DNA of 64,000 bases from Phaeosaccion multiseriatum (GCA_965112735.1 OZ218955.1:2418001-2482000); one strand, 5' to 3'; shown: positions 37,557 through 49,657, counted from the stretch's first letter. Numbers and translations: made by a program. The notes: a model not told the origin generated them from the sequence alone.

Positions 37557-38142
37557 ATTAAAGCCTTTCCTTCACTCCTGCCAAGCCCGAAAGTCTCTTA
37601 TCTTTGTGAGAACGGGTGCGCGGGATTGGAACTGTTACGTTTCGGCGAAACCAACAACCAACGTGGAAGGAGATGTCATTTGTGAAAGGAAGGTGTGAGC
37701 CTCACCTAAGGTGCGTAGGCGACAGCATAGCGTCAGCCGGCCTTGGGGGGGGGGGGCGTGCTATCCGCTATCGCCGGCGCCAGCCGATCCGCTATCCGCT
37801 ATCGGCCGTAGCGCGCTATCGAGAATGTGGGCGATAGCGCGTCAGGGGTCGCAAGAGGAAGGGAGTGGTGATCAAATATACGTCCTCTCTCCATAAGTAT
37901 TAACTCCCCTGCGGATCACTCGCTCATCCGCTGCCCTACTGCTGCCTACAAGCCTTTTCCCTTGCTCCCCCCCTCTCTCCCTGGAGCCTGCCACATGAAT
38001 GAGCCCAGTGATGCGCAGTACGCCTAATACAGCAACACCCCAAGACCCGCCCCCTCTACACAGGGCGGCACCAAGTGGAGTCGGGTAGATCAATTATCAT
38101 CCCCAACGGAGCTGCGGAGGCAACGCACGCTCAAGTGCTTGC
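37557..38142. other. Intergenic stretch between the NDR kinase start and the SEC63 end, containing array C
   Basis: This 586 bp stretch holds the NDR kinase promoter and 5' UTR and the SEC63 3' end. Apart from the structured repeat at about 37728-37850, I see no gene or RNA here. Confidence 0.5.
37728..37850. repeat. Repeat array C: doubled CCGCTAT heptamers with GC hairpin spacers and terminal inverted repeat
   Basis: GTGCTAT CCGCTAT starts at 37758, followed by the 17-base spacer CGCCGGCGCCAGCCGAT, then CCGCTATCCGCTAT at 37789, a 31 bp period. The array closes with a perfect 10-bp inverted repeat, CGCGCTATCG (37812-37821) and CGATAGCGCG (37832-37841), with a 10-base loop. GCGTCAGCCGGCC at 37730 is nearly identical to sequence at 13662 beside array A. 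Confidence 0.88.
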
Positions 38143-41100
38143 TCAATCGTCCTCATCATCATCATCATCATCATCATCTTCGTCGTCCTCGTCATCCTCA
38201 TCATCCTCGTCATCATCCTCATCGTCGTCCTCCTCGCCGCCGTCGTCATCGCTGTCCGTGTCGTCTTCGTAGGGTTGCATGACCTGACAAGGCAGGGCAG
38301 GGCAGGCACGGGGTGTGGAGAGCAGAGAGGAAGGAAGAAAGGCATGAGCACGTACACAGCATCCACTCCCTACCCGGGGAAAGGACAGGGAGCTGAGGAG
38401 CTGCCGAGCTGCTGAGCTGGTCCAAAGCCTCAGTCTACACACTACACACCTGCTCGAACAGCGTGGGCTCATTGTCGAGGTCCACGTCGTCCTTGTGCGG
38501 GGCGTACACAGGAAGGGTGCTCGCGGACACCACGTCGAAGTTGGCCACGTCCTACACAGAGAGAAAAGTACAAGGTCAAAAGAGAGAGGGTAAGACAAAA
38601 GAGAGGGAGAAGAAGCAAAAGGAAACAAACGCGGGGTAAGCACGAGCTCCTATCCCTGCACTATGACCCAAGCACTCTCCCACACCCACAGCTCCCAACG
38701 CCGTACCACCAACTGCCACACCGCACCTTCTTGTTGAGCCCCATGTACGAGTCGCTGAGCAGCAGCACGTCCAGCGACAGGGTGCACGCCTGGTTGGGGG
38801 CCAGGATCTTGATTTCTTGTGACTCCACCCGGCCCTGGCCTGTGATCTTCTCCACTGCTACAAGCTGAGGACCGTCGTCGCACACCACACAGGAGGAGCA
38901 GCAGGGGAAGCAGCAGAATGGTTAGCAGAGGGGCACCGGCGGTAACAAGTAATCAGCGGTTGAGCCGGCCCGGCCCGCACGATGCTCTTCTGATTCGGGC
39001 TCTTGCCTGACTGAATGACTGATGGACACTGACCTGATTCTTCTTGACGTATCCGATGAGCACCCACCAGCCCTCCTCCAGCACCACAGGCATCTTGGGG
39101 GCGTATACAGGCCCCGCCTTCTCCCCTTCTGGCACGTTATTTCGCGTGATGGTGACTTTGATTGTAATGTAGTCGTTCTCAGCAATCACTTCCTCGTCCT
39201 CCACAAATGTCTCAATCTAGAGAGAGGAGGGAGAAACAAAGGGTGTTGTAAGGACAGCAGCACTTCGCGACGAGACCCTTCTGAGAAGTGTTGGTTGGTT
39301 GGTTGGTAGGGAGGGAGGAGGGGGACGAGGAGGAAAGGAAAGAGGGCCGCGGCCGCACTCACCTCCATGTCGATGTCTGGGATGCAGCTGCACACTCTAA
39401 ACACCTCGTCCTTTTGCTCCTTGCTGAGCTTGTCCAGGCCCTTTTTGTCCTTGTCCGCTAACTTCACGTAGTCCCTGATGCCCTTGGGCCCCCCCGGCGT
39501 GGACATGATTGCCTTTGCGTCCTCTCTGGTCAGGTGGGGCAGTTGCTGCACATCGCGGTCTCGGCCTTGCCACAAGCCCTGTAGTAGCGCGGCGGGAGAG
39601 TGGGTGGTTCACAAGGTACACAAGCAGAGGGGCGAATGGCAGAGCGTCAGACAAGGCAGGAGGCACGGTGGAGCAGAGGGCTACATACAGACAGTTACAG
39701 TGTGTAAACACAGGGCGTCCTCCTTCCTTCGCCGCTGCTGCCTCACCTGCGTCACGAACTGTGAGAAGGTAATGACGTCCACTGTGGTTTTGAGCCATCT
39801 TCTCGAGGCCGCGAGTTCGATCATGGCCTGGGAGAGGGGAGAGGGGAGAGGGGGGACAGCAGCGAAACGCAGGATCGCGTGAAGGGCTTTTTGGCTCACG
39901 GAGGAGCCTCACAGTTACGAACACGCGGAGGGAGGGAGGGAGGCTCAGTGCCCCTCCACCTGCATAGCTCTCTCCGGCCACCCCCCGGCATCACACCCCC
40001 ACCCCACCCCATCACCCCGCCATCTAGTTCTGATGCAGAGCTCACTGACTGACGCACTGACGCACCTCTATGAGATCTGGGGTTTTGCACAGCATGGCCT
40101 CGAGAGGGGGGGCCAGAGACTTGGGCACCGCCACGTCCCCTCCGCTGCAGTGCGCACAGATCAGGGCCACGCCTGTGAAAGGGCCGGGCGGGATGGGGCG
40201 GAACGGGACGGAGGCAGCAGGCAAAGGGCGTCAAGGGTTCCGCTCCGCTTCTTATGTAAGCGAATAAACGCACGCACCACACACGCATGCACGCACACGT
40301 CCCTCACCTTTCCGAATGACGGCAATGTCATACTTAAATCTGGTGTTGAAAGCGTCGGCTGGCTGCAGGCCCTTGAGCTTCTTGAGCAGGGCCAGCACCT
40401 CCGCCGTCTCCTCCTCCTGCTTCTTGCTCTGCTGCCCTGCGGCGTTCATCTTCCTAAACTCCGCGGACCCCGCCAGCACCTCGGGCAGGATCTTCACCAT
40501 GGAGCGCTCGCTGCAGCCAACACAAGCGCAAGAGAGAGAGAGACAGAGAGACAGCGACAGAGGCAAACAGACAGACAGACAGAGCCACACAGGGACAGAC
40601 AGACACCAGGCACAGTGGTAGAGGCAGAGACAGGGACAGAGACAGAGCGGTGGTGTGTCAGGCGCCTGCAGGGAAGGGCAGGCAGGGGGGGGGGGGGCTT
40701 GACATTCAACACTGAGCAATAAGCACTGACCTGAGCATGTGGTTGTACCACGCGTAGGACTCGTACATGACGTTCTTGTCGCCATATTTCTTGGAGTGTG
40801 CGTACCACATGGCCACCAGCGCTGCACACACAAGCATCAGGTATTCAGCGTTCAGGGGCTCTGGTCAGAGAAGGGTGGTGGTGGGGGGAAGCTTCGCAGC
40901 TTCATTCAGCAAGCGCTCTAGCGCTCCACCCCCCCCCGCGGACCTATGGCTCCCTCTGGCTCTCTCTCTATCGCCCTCTCTCTCTTTCTCTCTGTCTCGC
41001 CTTACCGGGGATGCCGATGCACATCACAATGAGGTACACTGTGAGCACGAAGTTATGCCAGTCCTTGTCCAGCAGGAAGGTGGGCAGGGCGATGGACACC

Positions 41101-42136
41101 TCCATCGGTTGCTTTCCGTCGGGGTTGCCGTACTTCTCCCAGTTTTCCTGCGAGGCGAGACGAGACGGGAGGGGACGGAGGGAGAGAGGACAGGTGCGAC
41201 AGGAGTCGGTTGGTAAGACGGGGAAGGGGGGGGGGGGGAGGGGCGGAGGCGTTGCTGTATCCGGCCCCTACACACGCCCACACAACCCACTCACCCTGGC
41301 GGTGGCGTCAGTGAGGGCCTCATAGGCCTTGGCGATCTTCATAAACATATCCTCGGCCATCTTGTTGCCGGGATTCTGAGAGAGACACACAAACACACAC
41401 ACGCACTCAACTTCGTTAGCACTCCAATGCAGGCACATTGAGTACAGGGGCTGAAGCAGAGCAGCGGAGCGACACTTCCCTCCTTCCCCTCTCCCCCCCC
41501 CTCCTGACCTTGTCTGGGTGGTACATGAGAGAGAGCTTTCTGTAGGCGCTCTTGATGCCTTTGTTGTCCACTCCCACCCCGACCCCTAGAATGGCGTACG
41601 GATCGAAGGAGGCGATCTCGGCGTCCCCCTCCATGTTTTGCACCATAATGAAGAAGATAGACCACCCCACCAATAGAGTCAGCGCCTGTGGGGGGAAGGA
41701 GGGGGGGGTGGGCAAGGGTGAACAAGAACGAGCAGTGTCGAGCAGAGAAGAAAGACATTGGGGGCTCACCGTGAAGTCGAAGGTCCACGAGCCGAAGAGG
41801 GACGAGAGGCCCTGCTTCTTGCCCTTAATGACCTTAACCTTGGCCTTCTCCTCGGCTGTGCGGGCAGGGAGCTTGGAGTCCGCTGGCGCTACTGCTCGGA
41901 ACATCTGCAGCACAGGCGGACAGCAGCGACGACGACAAGACCCCACGTCAATTTCAGCGCACGCAGTCCAAAGGGCACACGTAGGCCTTAGAGCTCTTGG
42001 ACAGACTCTCTTCCCCGCACTTGGTGCGGCTCTCTGTGGACCAGCCCTGATTCTTACTGCGGCTGTCCTTCGGCCCCATCCTTCCCGCGCCTCTCCTGCT
42101 GCTGTTGATCCGTCTGCTTCTGATGCTCCTGATGCT

Positions 42137-42171
<35 letters not shown>

Positions 42172-42324
42172 TGCTGCTGCTCCTGTGCAGCCCGGCACCC
42201 CTTCATCCCTTCCGAACAAGACTTAACGCACCTGCCACCCCACGTGGAAGGACACTGGCACCAGGTAGAAGGTGATCATGGTGAGGGTGAAGTAGTAGAA
42301 CGCCGAGTTGTCATACTCAAGCAT
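38143..42324 (-). CDS. SEC63: SEC63, J-domain subunit of the ER translocon
   Basis: SEC63 recruits the lumenal Hsp70 BiP to the SEC61 channel during post-translational import. About 14 exons, roughly 620 residues. The start is ATG at 42324 (MLEYDNSAFYYFTLTMITFY, first membrane helix). A second helix (ALTLLVGWSIFFIMVQNM) precedes the lumenal J domain, with SFDPYAILGVGVG, AYRKLSLMYHPDK (the HPD motif intact) and ENWEKYGNPDGKQPMEVSIA. A third helix (FVLTVYLIVMCIGIPALVA) is followed by the Sec63/Brl domain (MLSERSMVKILPE, LPHLTREDAKAIM, GWWVLIGYVKKNQ). The C-terminus is an Asp/Glu run (38143-38250) typical of SEC63 and needed for SEC62 contact in other species. Length and architecture are normal. 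A GACA microsatellite sits in one intron near 40525-40600. Confidence 0.93.
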
Positions 42325-42919
42325 GGTGCCTCAGCTCCGCTGGAGCAGGCTGTCAACCGAAGCACACAAGAGAGCAGTAGCAGGAGCAGCAGCAAGTGGG
42401 GAGGTGCGTGACTTGGCTGCGGCGGAAAGAGGGTGTATGTGTTGGGGGGGGCTCCCACTCAACAATTGCTTGACCAAGTGTGCTCCAGTTTTGGACAAAA
42501 TAAGTGAGGTTTCGGCACTGCAATGCAATGGGTGATGACGCCACTGCTGCTGCTGCCTCTGCCCCTGGCCCGTCGGCCGGCCACTCCACTCCAAAACGTA
42601 AGCCTCTCGCCGTGACCACTCAGGCCCCTCTTTCGGCAACTTCAGATCTTTTGCCCCAACACACCCAGGTCCGCACTGCAACAGTGCAGCATCCTCATCT
42701 CACCTCCTCAACCACGCAACCTCGTCTATGCTCTGGCCCTTCCTTGGCCTTCTACACTGCACGAAATGATGTCCCTATTATGTGCGTAAGATTACGTAAT
42801 TGCCACGAGGCACTCTTTACTCTTCCTTCTCCCAATGGGGTGCTACCTAGATTCCTACACCGCGTAGCTCTGTCGAGCCGAGGAGCAGGCGGGTAGCGCC
42901 GCGCCCCTGAGAACCGCCT
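42325..42919. other. Stretch between SEC63 and PPIL2 containing one weak ORF
   Basis: This 595 bp stretch must hold the SEC63 promoter and the PPIL2 3' UTR. It is CAG/CTG-rich near 42380 and 42545. The only candidate gene is the small plus-strand ORF listed separately. Confidence 0.45.
42528..42896 (+). CDS. Weak hypothetical ORF
   Basis: A 122-residue ORF from ATG 42528 (MGDDATAAAASAPGPSAG), divergent from SEC63 and ending 24 bp before the PPIL2 stop. It is Ala/Ser/Pro-rich at first and lacks recognisable domains. The spacing (about 200 bp divergent promoter) would suit a small gene, but composition alone does not support it. A possible donor (GTAAGATTACG at 42784) suggests other gene models. 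Confidence 0.22.
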   Translation: MGDDATAAAASAPGPSAGHSTPKRKPLAVTTQAPLSATSDLLPQHTQVRTATVQHPHLTSSTTQPRLCSGPSLAFYTARNDVPIMCVRLRNCHEALFTLPSPNGVLPRFLHRVALSSRGAGG

Positions 42920-43225
42920 TTACCAGCCTGAGAAGTTGTTGGAAAAGCCTGACGCTTTCTTCTTCTTCGGTGGTGGCGCTGCTGCCGCTGGCTCTGCTGC
43001 TGTTGCTGTCGATGCTGCTGTTGCTGTTGCTGCTGACTTCTTGATGTACTTCCCCACTCCGCTGCTGCTGGAAGTGCTCGCGGTCAATACTGGTACTGCT
43101 GCTGCTGCTGCCTTCGGGGTGGGCTGCCCCACCCTACGCTTCTTGGCCTCTTCCGCGGCAGCCTCCCTGGCGGCTATCTTCTCCTTTACCTCGGCTTCGA
43201 AGAGGGCCTCCATCTGTACATATAT

Positions 43226-43259
<34 letters not shown>

Positions 43260-43716
43260 CAAGCTGAGCTGAGGCTGAGGAGAAACACATAAAGTCAATG
43301 CCCATCTGAAACTGACCTCTGGTATGGGGTTCTGGAAGACCACCGCCTTCCGAATCACCACTTCCTCCCTGGGCCTGTCCTTGGAGTCCACTTCCACGCC
43401 CTCCAGTCGGGCCAGCACGTCGAGCCCGCCCACCACGCGGCCGAACACGCTGTGTTTGCAGTCCAGGTGCTGGCAAGACTTGAAGGTAATGTAGAACTGG
43501 CTCTTGTTGGAGTGGGGCCCGCTATTGGCCATGCACAGCTGACCTCTCGCGTCGTGTAACAGGCGAGAATCGAACTCGTCTTTGAAGGAGCCGCCCCACA
43601 GACTCTCACCTCCTCGCCTGCGTGGGTGGTGGGGCGGAGAAGGGTTGGGTTAGATTTCCCCCCCTACACACAGAGAGAGAGACAGAGAGAGCAACAGCCA
43701 GGAGCCCCCCGGGCCG

Positions 43717-43764
<48 letters not shown>

Positions 43765-46025
43765 CGACCCCTCAACCCCCGCCCTGACTCCCTGATTCCC
43801 TGACGCCCTCCCTCACTCACCCTGTGCCCGTGGGGTCTCCCCCCTGTATCATGAAGTTAGGTATGACGCGGTGGAACTTGGCCCCGTCGTAGTACTCCTT
43901 CTCGCACAGCCCGAGGAAGTTTTCGGCCGTGCGCGGCACCATGTCGAGGTGCAGCTCCAGGTTGAGGTTTCCGAGGCTGGTCTGCAGTTGCGCGTACGCC
44001 TTCTTCTTGAGCTTCCTTAGGCGTGCCCATCTCGCCTCCCGCACCTCCTCGTCTGGTGGGAGAGGACAGGAGAGCCCATCAGGTATATGGTTGGGTATGC
44101 ATCATTACACTCGGATGCCAGACGCTCTTTTCTTATGCAGCCAGTGTGCCATGCAGGCAAAGAACGCCCTTCCCTTACCAGTGGCAAAGGCAGCGATGTT
44201 GGCGACGCTGAGGCCGACGGCTGTTGAAGTCAGAGAGCGAGAAGTCGCCCCGGTGCTCGCCTGCAGAAGCAAGGAACCGCAGCAGAGGGGTGAGGGATGG
44301 AGTCAGAGGCCAGGGTCCGCTCGTGGCCATGAAGCAGCTCCCACTCACCTGCTTTCCCTCGCAAATATCATCGGCGAGAAGCTTCTGCCTCTTCCAAATC
44401 GGCTCTCCTGCCGCCACCTGTTTAGCCAGTTTGGATGCAGCCTCTTGCGCCTCTTTCTCCTCTTTGTCTGCTATCTCTTGCTGGTCTCTGACGTTGAGGG
44501 CGGTGGTGCCAACACGAAAGTAGTCAAAGGGACTGAAGCCAATGACACAAGTTGGGCCGCACCCCCCCCTTTCTCACCTTTTTCGCTTCTCCTTGATTTC
44601 TCGGAAGATGCCCGTGGTCGTTGCGTTTGTCCTTATATTCGCAATGGGTCCGAGTTTGGCAGCTTCCGCTTGCTTCTCGTCTCTCACCTAGTCAGCACAG
44701 CCGCGGCGGGGGTTACAGACAAAGGCAGGCACACGTCGGACACACAGCCGTAGAGGGCCATCCATGACACCCCAAGGACACTACTCGCTCGGCGTACCTG
44801 CTGCAGGTGCGTAAAGTTGCTAATGTCTCTCCTGCGCAGGAGCTCCTGATCGTTCGGATCGTTGAGCAGGATGATGTCCTTCTTCGTCATAGGCTCCCCC
44901 GTCAGCAGATCTGTCCAGCATTTGGCCTGCGAGGAGAGGGGCCGCAACAAGCTCAAGTGTTTCTTTACTTTCATGAACAGTCCCCCGTTAACAAGGCACG
45001 CCAGTAACAACCATCAGCGCACCTTCACGTTCAGCTCCTCTACAGCCTAGGAGAACAACAAGAGAGAAAAGGCGAGCAGAATGTGAGTCGGCGTGAGCAA
45101 GTCACAGCCATCTTTAGTCAGCCATGCATACCTCCGCGGCATAGACGTTTCCACTGGTCTTGATCGCCACTATGCGGCTGTTGTCGTTGAACACCTGAGC
45201 GTGTCACATGTGGTGGCAAAACGAAGACACGTCCTCACTCATCAGGTTCAGCGGTCAAAACCAGTCACCCCGATCTACGGCCCTCAAAAGCCCGTCCGAT
45301 AGTCCGGCCGCTAGTCCAATATAGGCCAAACTTGCTTTGGCACCGTGGCCCCTCTCCCACCCCCAACCCCAACCCCCGAGGCTGTGTGCATCAATGCGTA
45401 CCTTGCACGTGACAGGGCAGTGCCACCTGCCGTCCCCGTTCTTGGCCATGTTGAGCCGAATCAAATCCTTCGCAGCCATGGGGGCCCCGGTGAGGGGGTT
45501 CTGAAGGAGACAAGACGTGTAGGTGAGGGAGTGCTCCTCCTTTACTCTACACGTGTCCTTTTCTTTTTACCTCACCTTCTTGTGCTGCTTGACCCAGGGC
45601 ATGATGTTCAGTATATCATACATCACGCCTTCCTCCGAGCACACAGGAGTCTACGATGCCAAAGTAAGAGGATACTGTTAGAGAGGAGGGAACTTTATAT
45701 CCTGCGACACACTCTTCTCGCTTCAATTACATCCTCCATCCTAACCTGAAATGGACTCAGAGACAAGGCGCAGCAGTCGAAGGCCAACGGCCTATACTGC
45801 GAGCCTGTCTTTTTTGTTTTCTTTCCTCCCCAATCGTTCGCCCACTCGCTGGCACTCACGAACATGCGGTCCTGGCGAGGGAAAGGATAACGAAAGCACA
45901 GCAGGGGTCACAGAAGAGCAATCAGAAGCTTACAGAGAGAAGTGCGGACGCCAATTTTGTGTGAAAGACGTGGTGCGACAGGAGGTGCGACATAGCACCA
46001 TCACCTTTGTATGTTTCTTCCCCAT
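42920..46025 (-). CDS. PPIL2: PPIL2-type U-box cyclophilin (peptidyl-prolyl isomerase and ubiquitin ligase)
   Basis: About ten to eleven exons, roughly 550 residues. The seven-residue first exon (MGKKHTK) is followed by [15 protein letters not shown]. The N-terminal U-box region is clear: [67 protein letters not shown] and [15 protein letters not shown] charged linker leads to the cyclophilin domain: [61 protein letters not shown] and [14 protein letters not shown]. The catalytic arginine (FHRV) and QGGD, SQFY and H residues are present. PPIL2 is linked to the spliceosome and to ubiquitination (family knowledge). The C-terminus has an Ala/Ser-rich insert and ends GFSNNFSGW, like the human GFGDFSSW end. 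A CAGC repeat lies in the intron at 43720-43763. Confidence 0.94.
43720..43763. repeat. (CAGC)n tetranucleotide repeat in a PPIL2 intron
   Basis: About eleven CAGC units between two cyclophilin-domain exons. Confidence 0.95.
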
Positions 46026-46407
46026 GTTGGCCGCTGTTAGCCTCGCACTAACGCGCAATAGAGCTGTGTGCAGTGCGGAGCAGGTCTGCAGCAGTTGGTG
46101 CGCCAAGCCCTTCATGTCACAGGTGTCGGAGGATGGCACTGGATGGCGAAACGGCACACCTTCCTAATGGTGCATATAAAGACTCTTTCATCTCCTTACG
46201 GCTGCGCATTGGGCTGTGATACGTATCGGTGAGGTAGAAGATTAATGAAACCTCCCCCCCACTCTCTTATTCTCCTCAGCTTTGACCCTCATGTCCATCT
46301 TTTCGCAAAGAAGGAAACGAGAGACAGAAGAAAAATAAGAGGAAGTTCTTTCCCCATGCTTTGTGCTTGCCTGGAAGACAGGTCTTGGCCGCGGTACATG
46401 TCACATC
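46026..46407. promoter_or_regulatory. Divergent promoter region between PPIL2 and the calmodulin-like gene
   Basis: The 382 bp between the two start codons contain no credible exon, repeat or RNA gene. Promoter function is inferred from the head-to-head arrangement. Confidence 0.45.
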
Positions 46408-47352
46408 ATGCCTCGAGTTCTGGAGAAGCTGAGTGATGAGGAAGTGGCGGAGTTCAGAGAGATCTTCAACCTCGTGGACAGAGATGGAGGGGGGAGCATC
46501 ACGAAGGAGGAGCTTGGGGAATTGATGGACACGCTGGGAATCGAGGCCACTGCCACAGAGATTGACGCCATGATTATGGAGATTGACCAGGACAGCAATG
46601 GAGAGATCGACTTTGAAGGTATGTGGAATGGAAAGAGGCCGAGGAGAGGGAAAGGGGGGGGGGGGGATATTGAAGGAGGGGGGGGATTGGATTGAACGAA
46701 TCCAACACGTTGTTGGGGTCCAGATGAGGTCCGAGCAGAGAGAATAAAGACTCTTTGACAAGTCCCTCTTCCCCATCGATCTCTTGCGCGCGCAACAGAG
46801 TTCGTTGCAGTCATGTCCAGGAAAGTGAACGCTTCGTACACATCGGAGCAGGTCAAGGCCGCCTTCAAGGTCAGTACTTACCGCCTGGGAGCAAACCAAC
46901 GAGCGCCTATTCTCACATTGCTTCCCGCGGAATAGGTCTTCGAAGGAGGCAATAACCCCGGCTTCATCAAAGTGGACGACTTGGTGAAGGCGCTCATGAT
47001 TTACGGGTCGGAGAAGCTGTCAGAGGACCAGGCGCAGGAGTTAGTCAGTCAGGTGAGAGGCTTCGATCCCCGGATGAGACGAAGGAAATAGTGCGCGAAA
47101 ATGGCGAGAGAGAAGGGGGCCTCCTCATCAAAACCACATGACTACCGGACTCGCTGTATTTGCCCAAGCGAAGGGGTGGAGTAGGGGTTTTCTTTCCCTG
47201 GAGTAACGCCCTGGAGTAACGCCCCTCTCTAACCTACATCTTTTCTCTCGGACTGTCTCGGTCTCTGCCCCCCCTCGGCCCTTCAGCTGGAGCCCGACCA
47301 CAACGGCCTCGTCAATTACCACGAGTTTGTGGGCATGATGTTGACGAAATAG
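46408..47352 (+). CDS. Calmodulin-like EF-hand protein with two canonical and two degenerate sites
   Basis: Four exons encode about 150 residues from ATG 46408 (MPRVLEKLSDEEVAEFREIF), the length of calmodulin. EF-hand 1 (DRDGGGSITKEE) and EF-hand 2 (DQDSNGEIDFEEF) have the acidic ligands and the position-12 glutamate. EF-hand 3 (FEGGNNPGFIKVDDL) lacks the first aspartate and most ligands. EF-hand 4 (EPDHNGLVNYHEF) starts with Glu in place of Asp. Calcium binding is therefore expected mainly in the N-lobe. It resembles calmodulin-like proteins more than centrins: there is no basic centrin N-terminus. Partners are unknown. Purine-rich microsatellites occupy intron 1 (46660-46690). Confidence 0.85.
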
Positions 47353-47739
47353 GGTCACGAAAGAATGGCCACCCACCTCCCATCGTGTGCAGCGGCAACA
47401 CTCCGGACAACCTCCAAGCACCCGCTCCCCCGACCTCTCTGGTGCGGCAGTTCCTGCTGTCTCACCCTCTTCAGAGGCGAACATGATTGCTGTTCTGCGC
47501 AGCCAGGTACCGTGCTGGGTACCCCCTGGGGTGGTAACAGGAGTTAATGGCAACAGCTGCTTCTCTCCGCCCCGACGCCCGACGTGCCCGTCTTCCTTCT
47601 TACCTTCGCCTTCTGGCTGGCTAGTTGGAGGCTGGGAGAGAGAAGAGAGGAAGAGAAAAGAGAAATGAGAAATGAAGCCAGTTTCGGTTTCAGCTTATTA
47701 GTCCCCGTGTTGGATCTCCACGGGACCACAATAGTATAA
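47353..47739. other. Intergenic stretch between the calmodulin-like and GNAT genes
   Basis: This 387 bp stretch holds the calmodulin-like 3' UTR and the GNAT promoter. A GA-rich tract (47745-47758) begins right at the next gene. I see no other feature. Confidence 0.5.
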
Positions 47740-49576
47740 ATGAAAGAGAGAGAGAGAGAAAAGAACAAAACGATCAAAGGATGGCTTCTTTTTCATATGC
47801 TGATGAGTTGCTACTGCTCCCACGGTACGTCCTTCCAAGTACGCAATTTGGTGCGTGGCGCGCCGACCGTCAAAGCCCGCACAGCGACAATGATGGCGAC
47901 GACCACAGACACGGGGGGAGGAGGCAATGAATGCCATTCACGGGTTGTTGTCCTCAAGGTAGAGTCAAGGGAGGCGGAGCGGTTTCTCTCACTTGTGGAT
48001 GGGGTTGAGATCAGCGGCGGGGAGGAGTTCGACTCCCGCCTTGACTCCTCCCCCGACAGTGGGATTCGTGAGGGTGCTATTGATGCGGCGAAGGGTGTTC
48101 TCTCCGCCTTGGAGAGCATAGAGGAGCACCTTCGTTCGGATGATAAGTATGAAGCAGTCGCCACCCCATCGTATGTGGCGGAGTTGAAAGATGAGCTCAC
48201 AGGCCATATACGAGGGATGGAAGGCGGGAAAGAGAAGACAGAACAGGCAAGGGCCGAACTAGAGATGCATCGGTCTGAATTAGCTCGTTTGAACCGTATC
48301 GTCGCACGAAAGGAGGCGAAGTTGGCGCTTATGAGGAAGAGCATGTTTCAGAACTTCTTCTTCTTGGGCTGGGACGAGAAGTCCGTCGAGGCTGAAATCG
48401 CGCGCGTGGTGGATGGTCCGGTTTCCTCCTTCCTCCTTCCGAAGGACATGTGCCTGGTCTGGATCTCGAGGACATCGCTGCTGCTCTTGGTGCCGGTGTC
48501 GCTACTACTCGCGGAGCAGTACGTGCAGCTCTCCGAAGCCTTACGAGCCGGCAGCAACCCATGCGTGTACAAGCCAGTAGGATGCGTGTACACGCCAGTA
48601 GAGGAGGAGCACCAGGCAGTAGAGGAGGAGCAGAGTGTCCCTTCCTTGCGTCAGCTCGCTGCTCAGGTTGCCGAGCAAACAAAGGCCCTGGCAGTCGCGG
48701 ACATTTGTTGGGGGAAGCTGCCGACCGAGAGGGGTGAGCTCACCCTCCTTGGAGGGGCAGGTAAGTTGTGGTTGGCCGCAAAGGGGAGAAGAGTTCTTTC
48801 GCTCACGTGCGCAATTTCCTCCTCCAGATGAAGGCGCTCATGCTGGCATCTTGAAAGATCTCCGCATTCCGCCGGAAGCGTATCTACCCCTCAACAGCAG
48901 CGCGGTGCACACGTATTTCGACAGGAGAGAGGGCCGCCCTCCTCGTGTGCGCCTTCGCGTCAAGATAAGCCGTGGACCAGTTCCGCGATGGATAGCACCA
49001 ATACTGGAGCCAATCCGGAGATACGCGATTGCTCCCAAAGAGGGTGAGGGAGAGGAGGTTACCGTCGAGGCCCACCTCCGCGAGCGACCACCACGAGGGC
49101 AAAGAAGCTGTATCGGGAAGGCTGGCTTCCTCGTGCCCAAAGTTGCCGGCAGCCTCAACAACGACGCCATGACCACGGCTCTGTCTACTCTCTTCGGCGT
49201 GAGCAAGACACGCGCAAATGTCCGCATTGCCCCTGTGAAGTACGTTTACGTGGACCCTCGCTACCGGGGCTTCGGCTTGGGCACGAAGCTGTTCCTCGCC
49301 GCCATGGAGTGCCTGGCGGGGGCAGGGGTCGACTTTGCGCTGATCGTGGTGGAGGACAATGGCAGCGACAGGTACGTCTTCAGCGCAAATGTACTCGTTT
49401 AGCTCCATCAGTTTGGTAAACTGTGTCTCCTCTCTCCCCTCGCTGTGCTCTGCCCCCCCCCCCCCTCTCCAAGGCTCTTTCCGTTCTACGAGAAGATGGG
49501 ATACGTAAGAGCTGATTCTCTGCTGGGCATTCCCAGAGCAATGCTGGCTCCGTTACGCCCGCAGCCGCGTCAGTAG
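47740..49576 (+). CDS. Membrane-anchored protein with coiled coil and C-terminal GNAT acetyltransferase domain
   Basis: Three exons, up to about 555 residues. The start is uncertain: ATG 47740 begins in a GA repeat, while ATG 47797 (MLMSCYCSHGTSFQVRN) may be the real one. Residues about 140-190 form a charged coiled coil (ARAELEMHRSELARLNRIVA). A single membrane helix follows at about 235-260 (TSLLLLVPVSLLLAEQYVQL). The C-terminal GNAT fold has its acetyl-CoA loop in VYVDPRYRGFGLGTKLF, then DFALIVVEDNGSDR and, after the last intron, LFPFYEKMGYVRADSLLGI. These match motifs A and B of the GNAT superfamily. Substrate and membrane are not clear. A hydrophobic region plus organelle-like N-terminus suggest a plastid or ER location, as inference. 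A short acidic repeat (VEEEHQAVEEEQ) follows the membrane helix. Confidence 0.75.
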
Positions 49577-49657
49577 GGAAAGCGCATGGTACAATTTTGG
49601 CATTAGAATTTAAAAGGTTTTATGTACAAAACGTGGGTTTGCGCGTGCCCTCACGGC

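Noticed and set aside
38143-38250. Ser-run ORF on the plus strand (38075-38272)
   Set aside because: It is the antisense of the acidic SEC63 tail.
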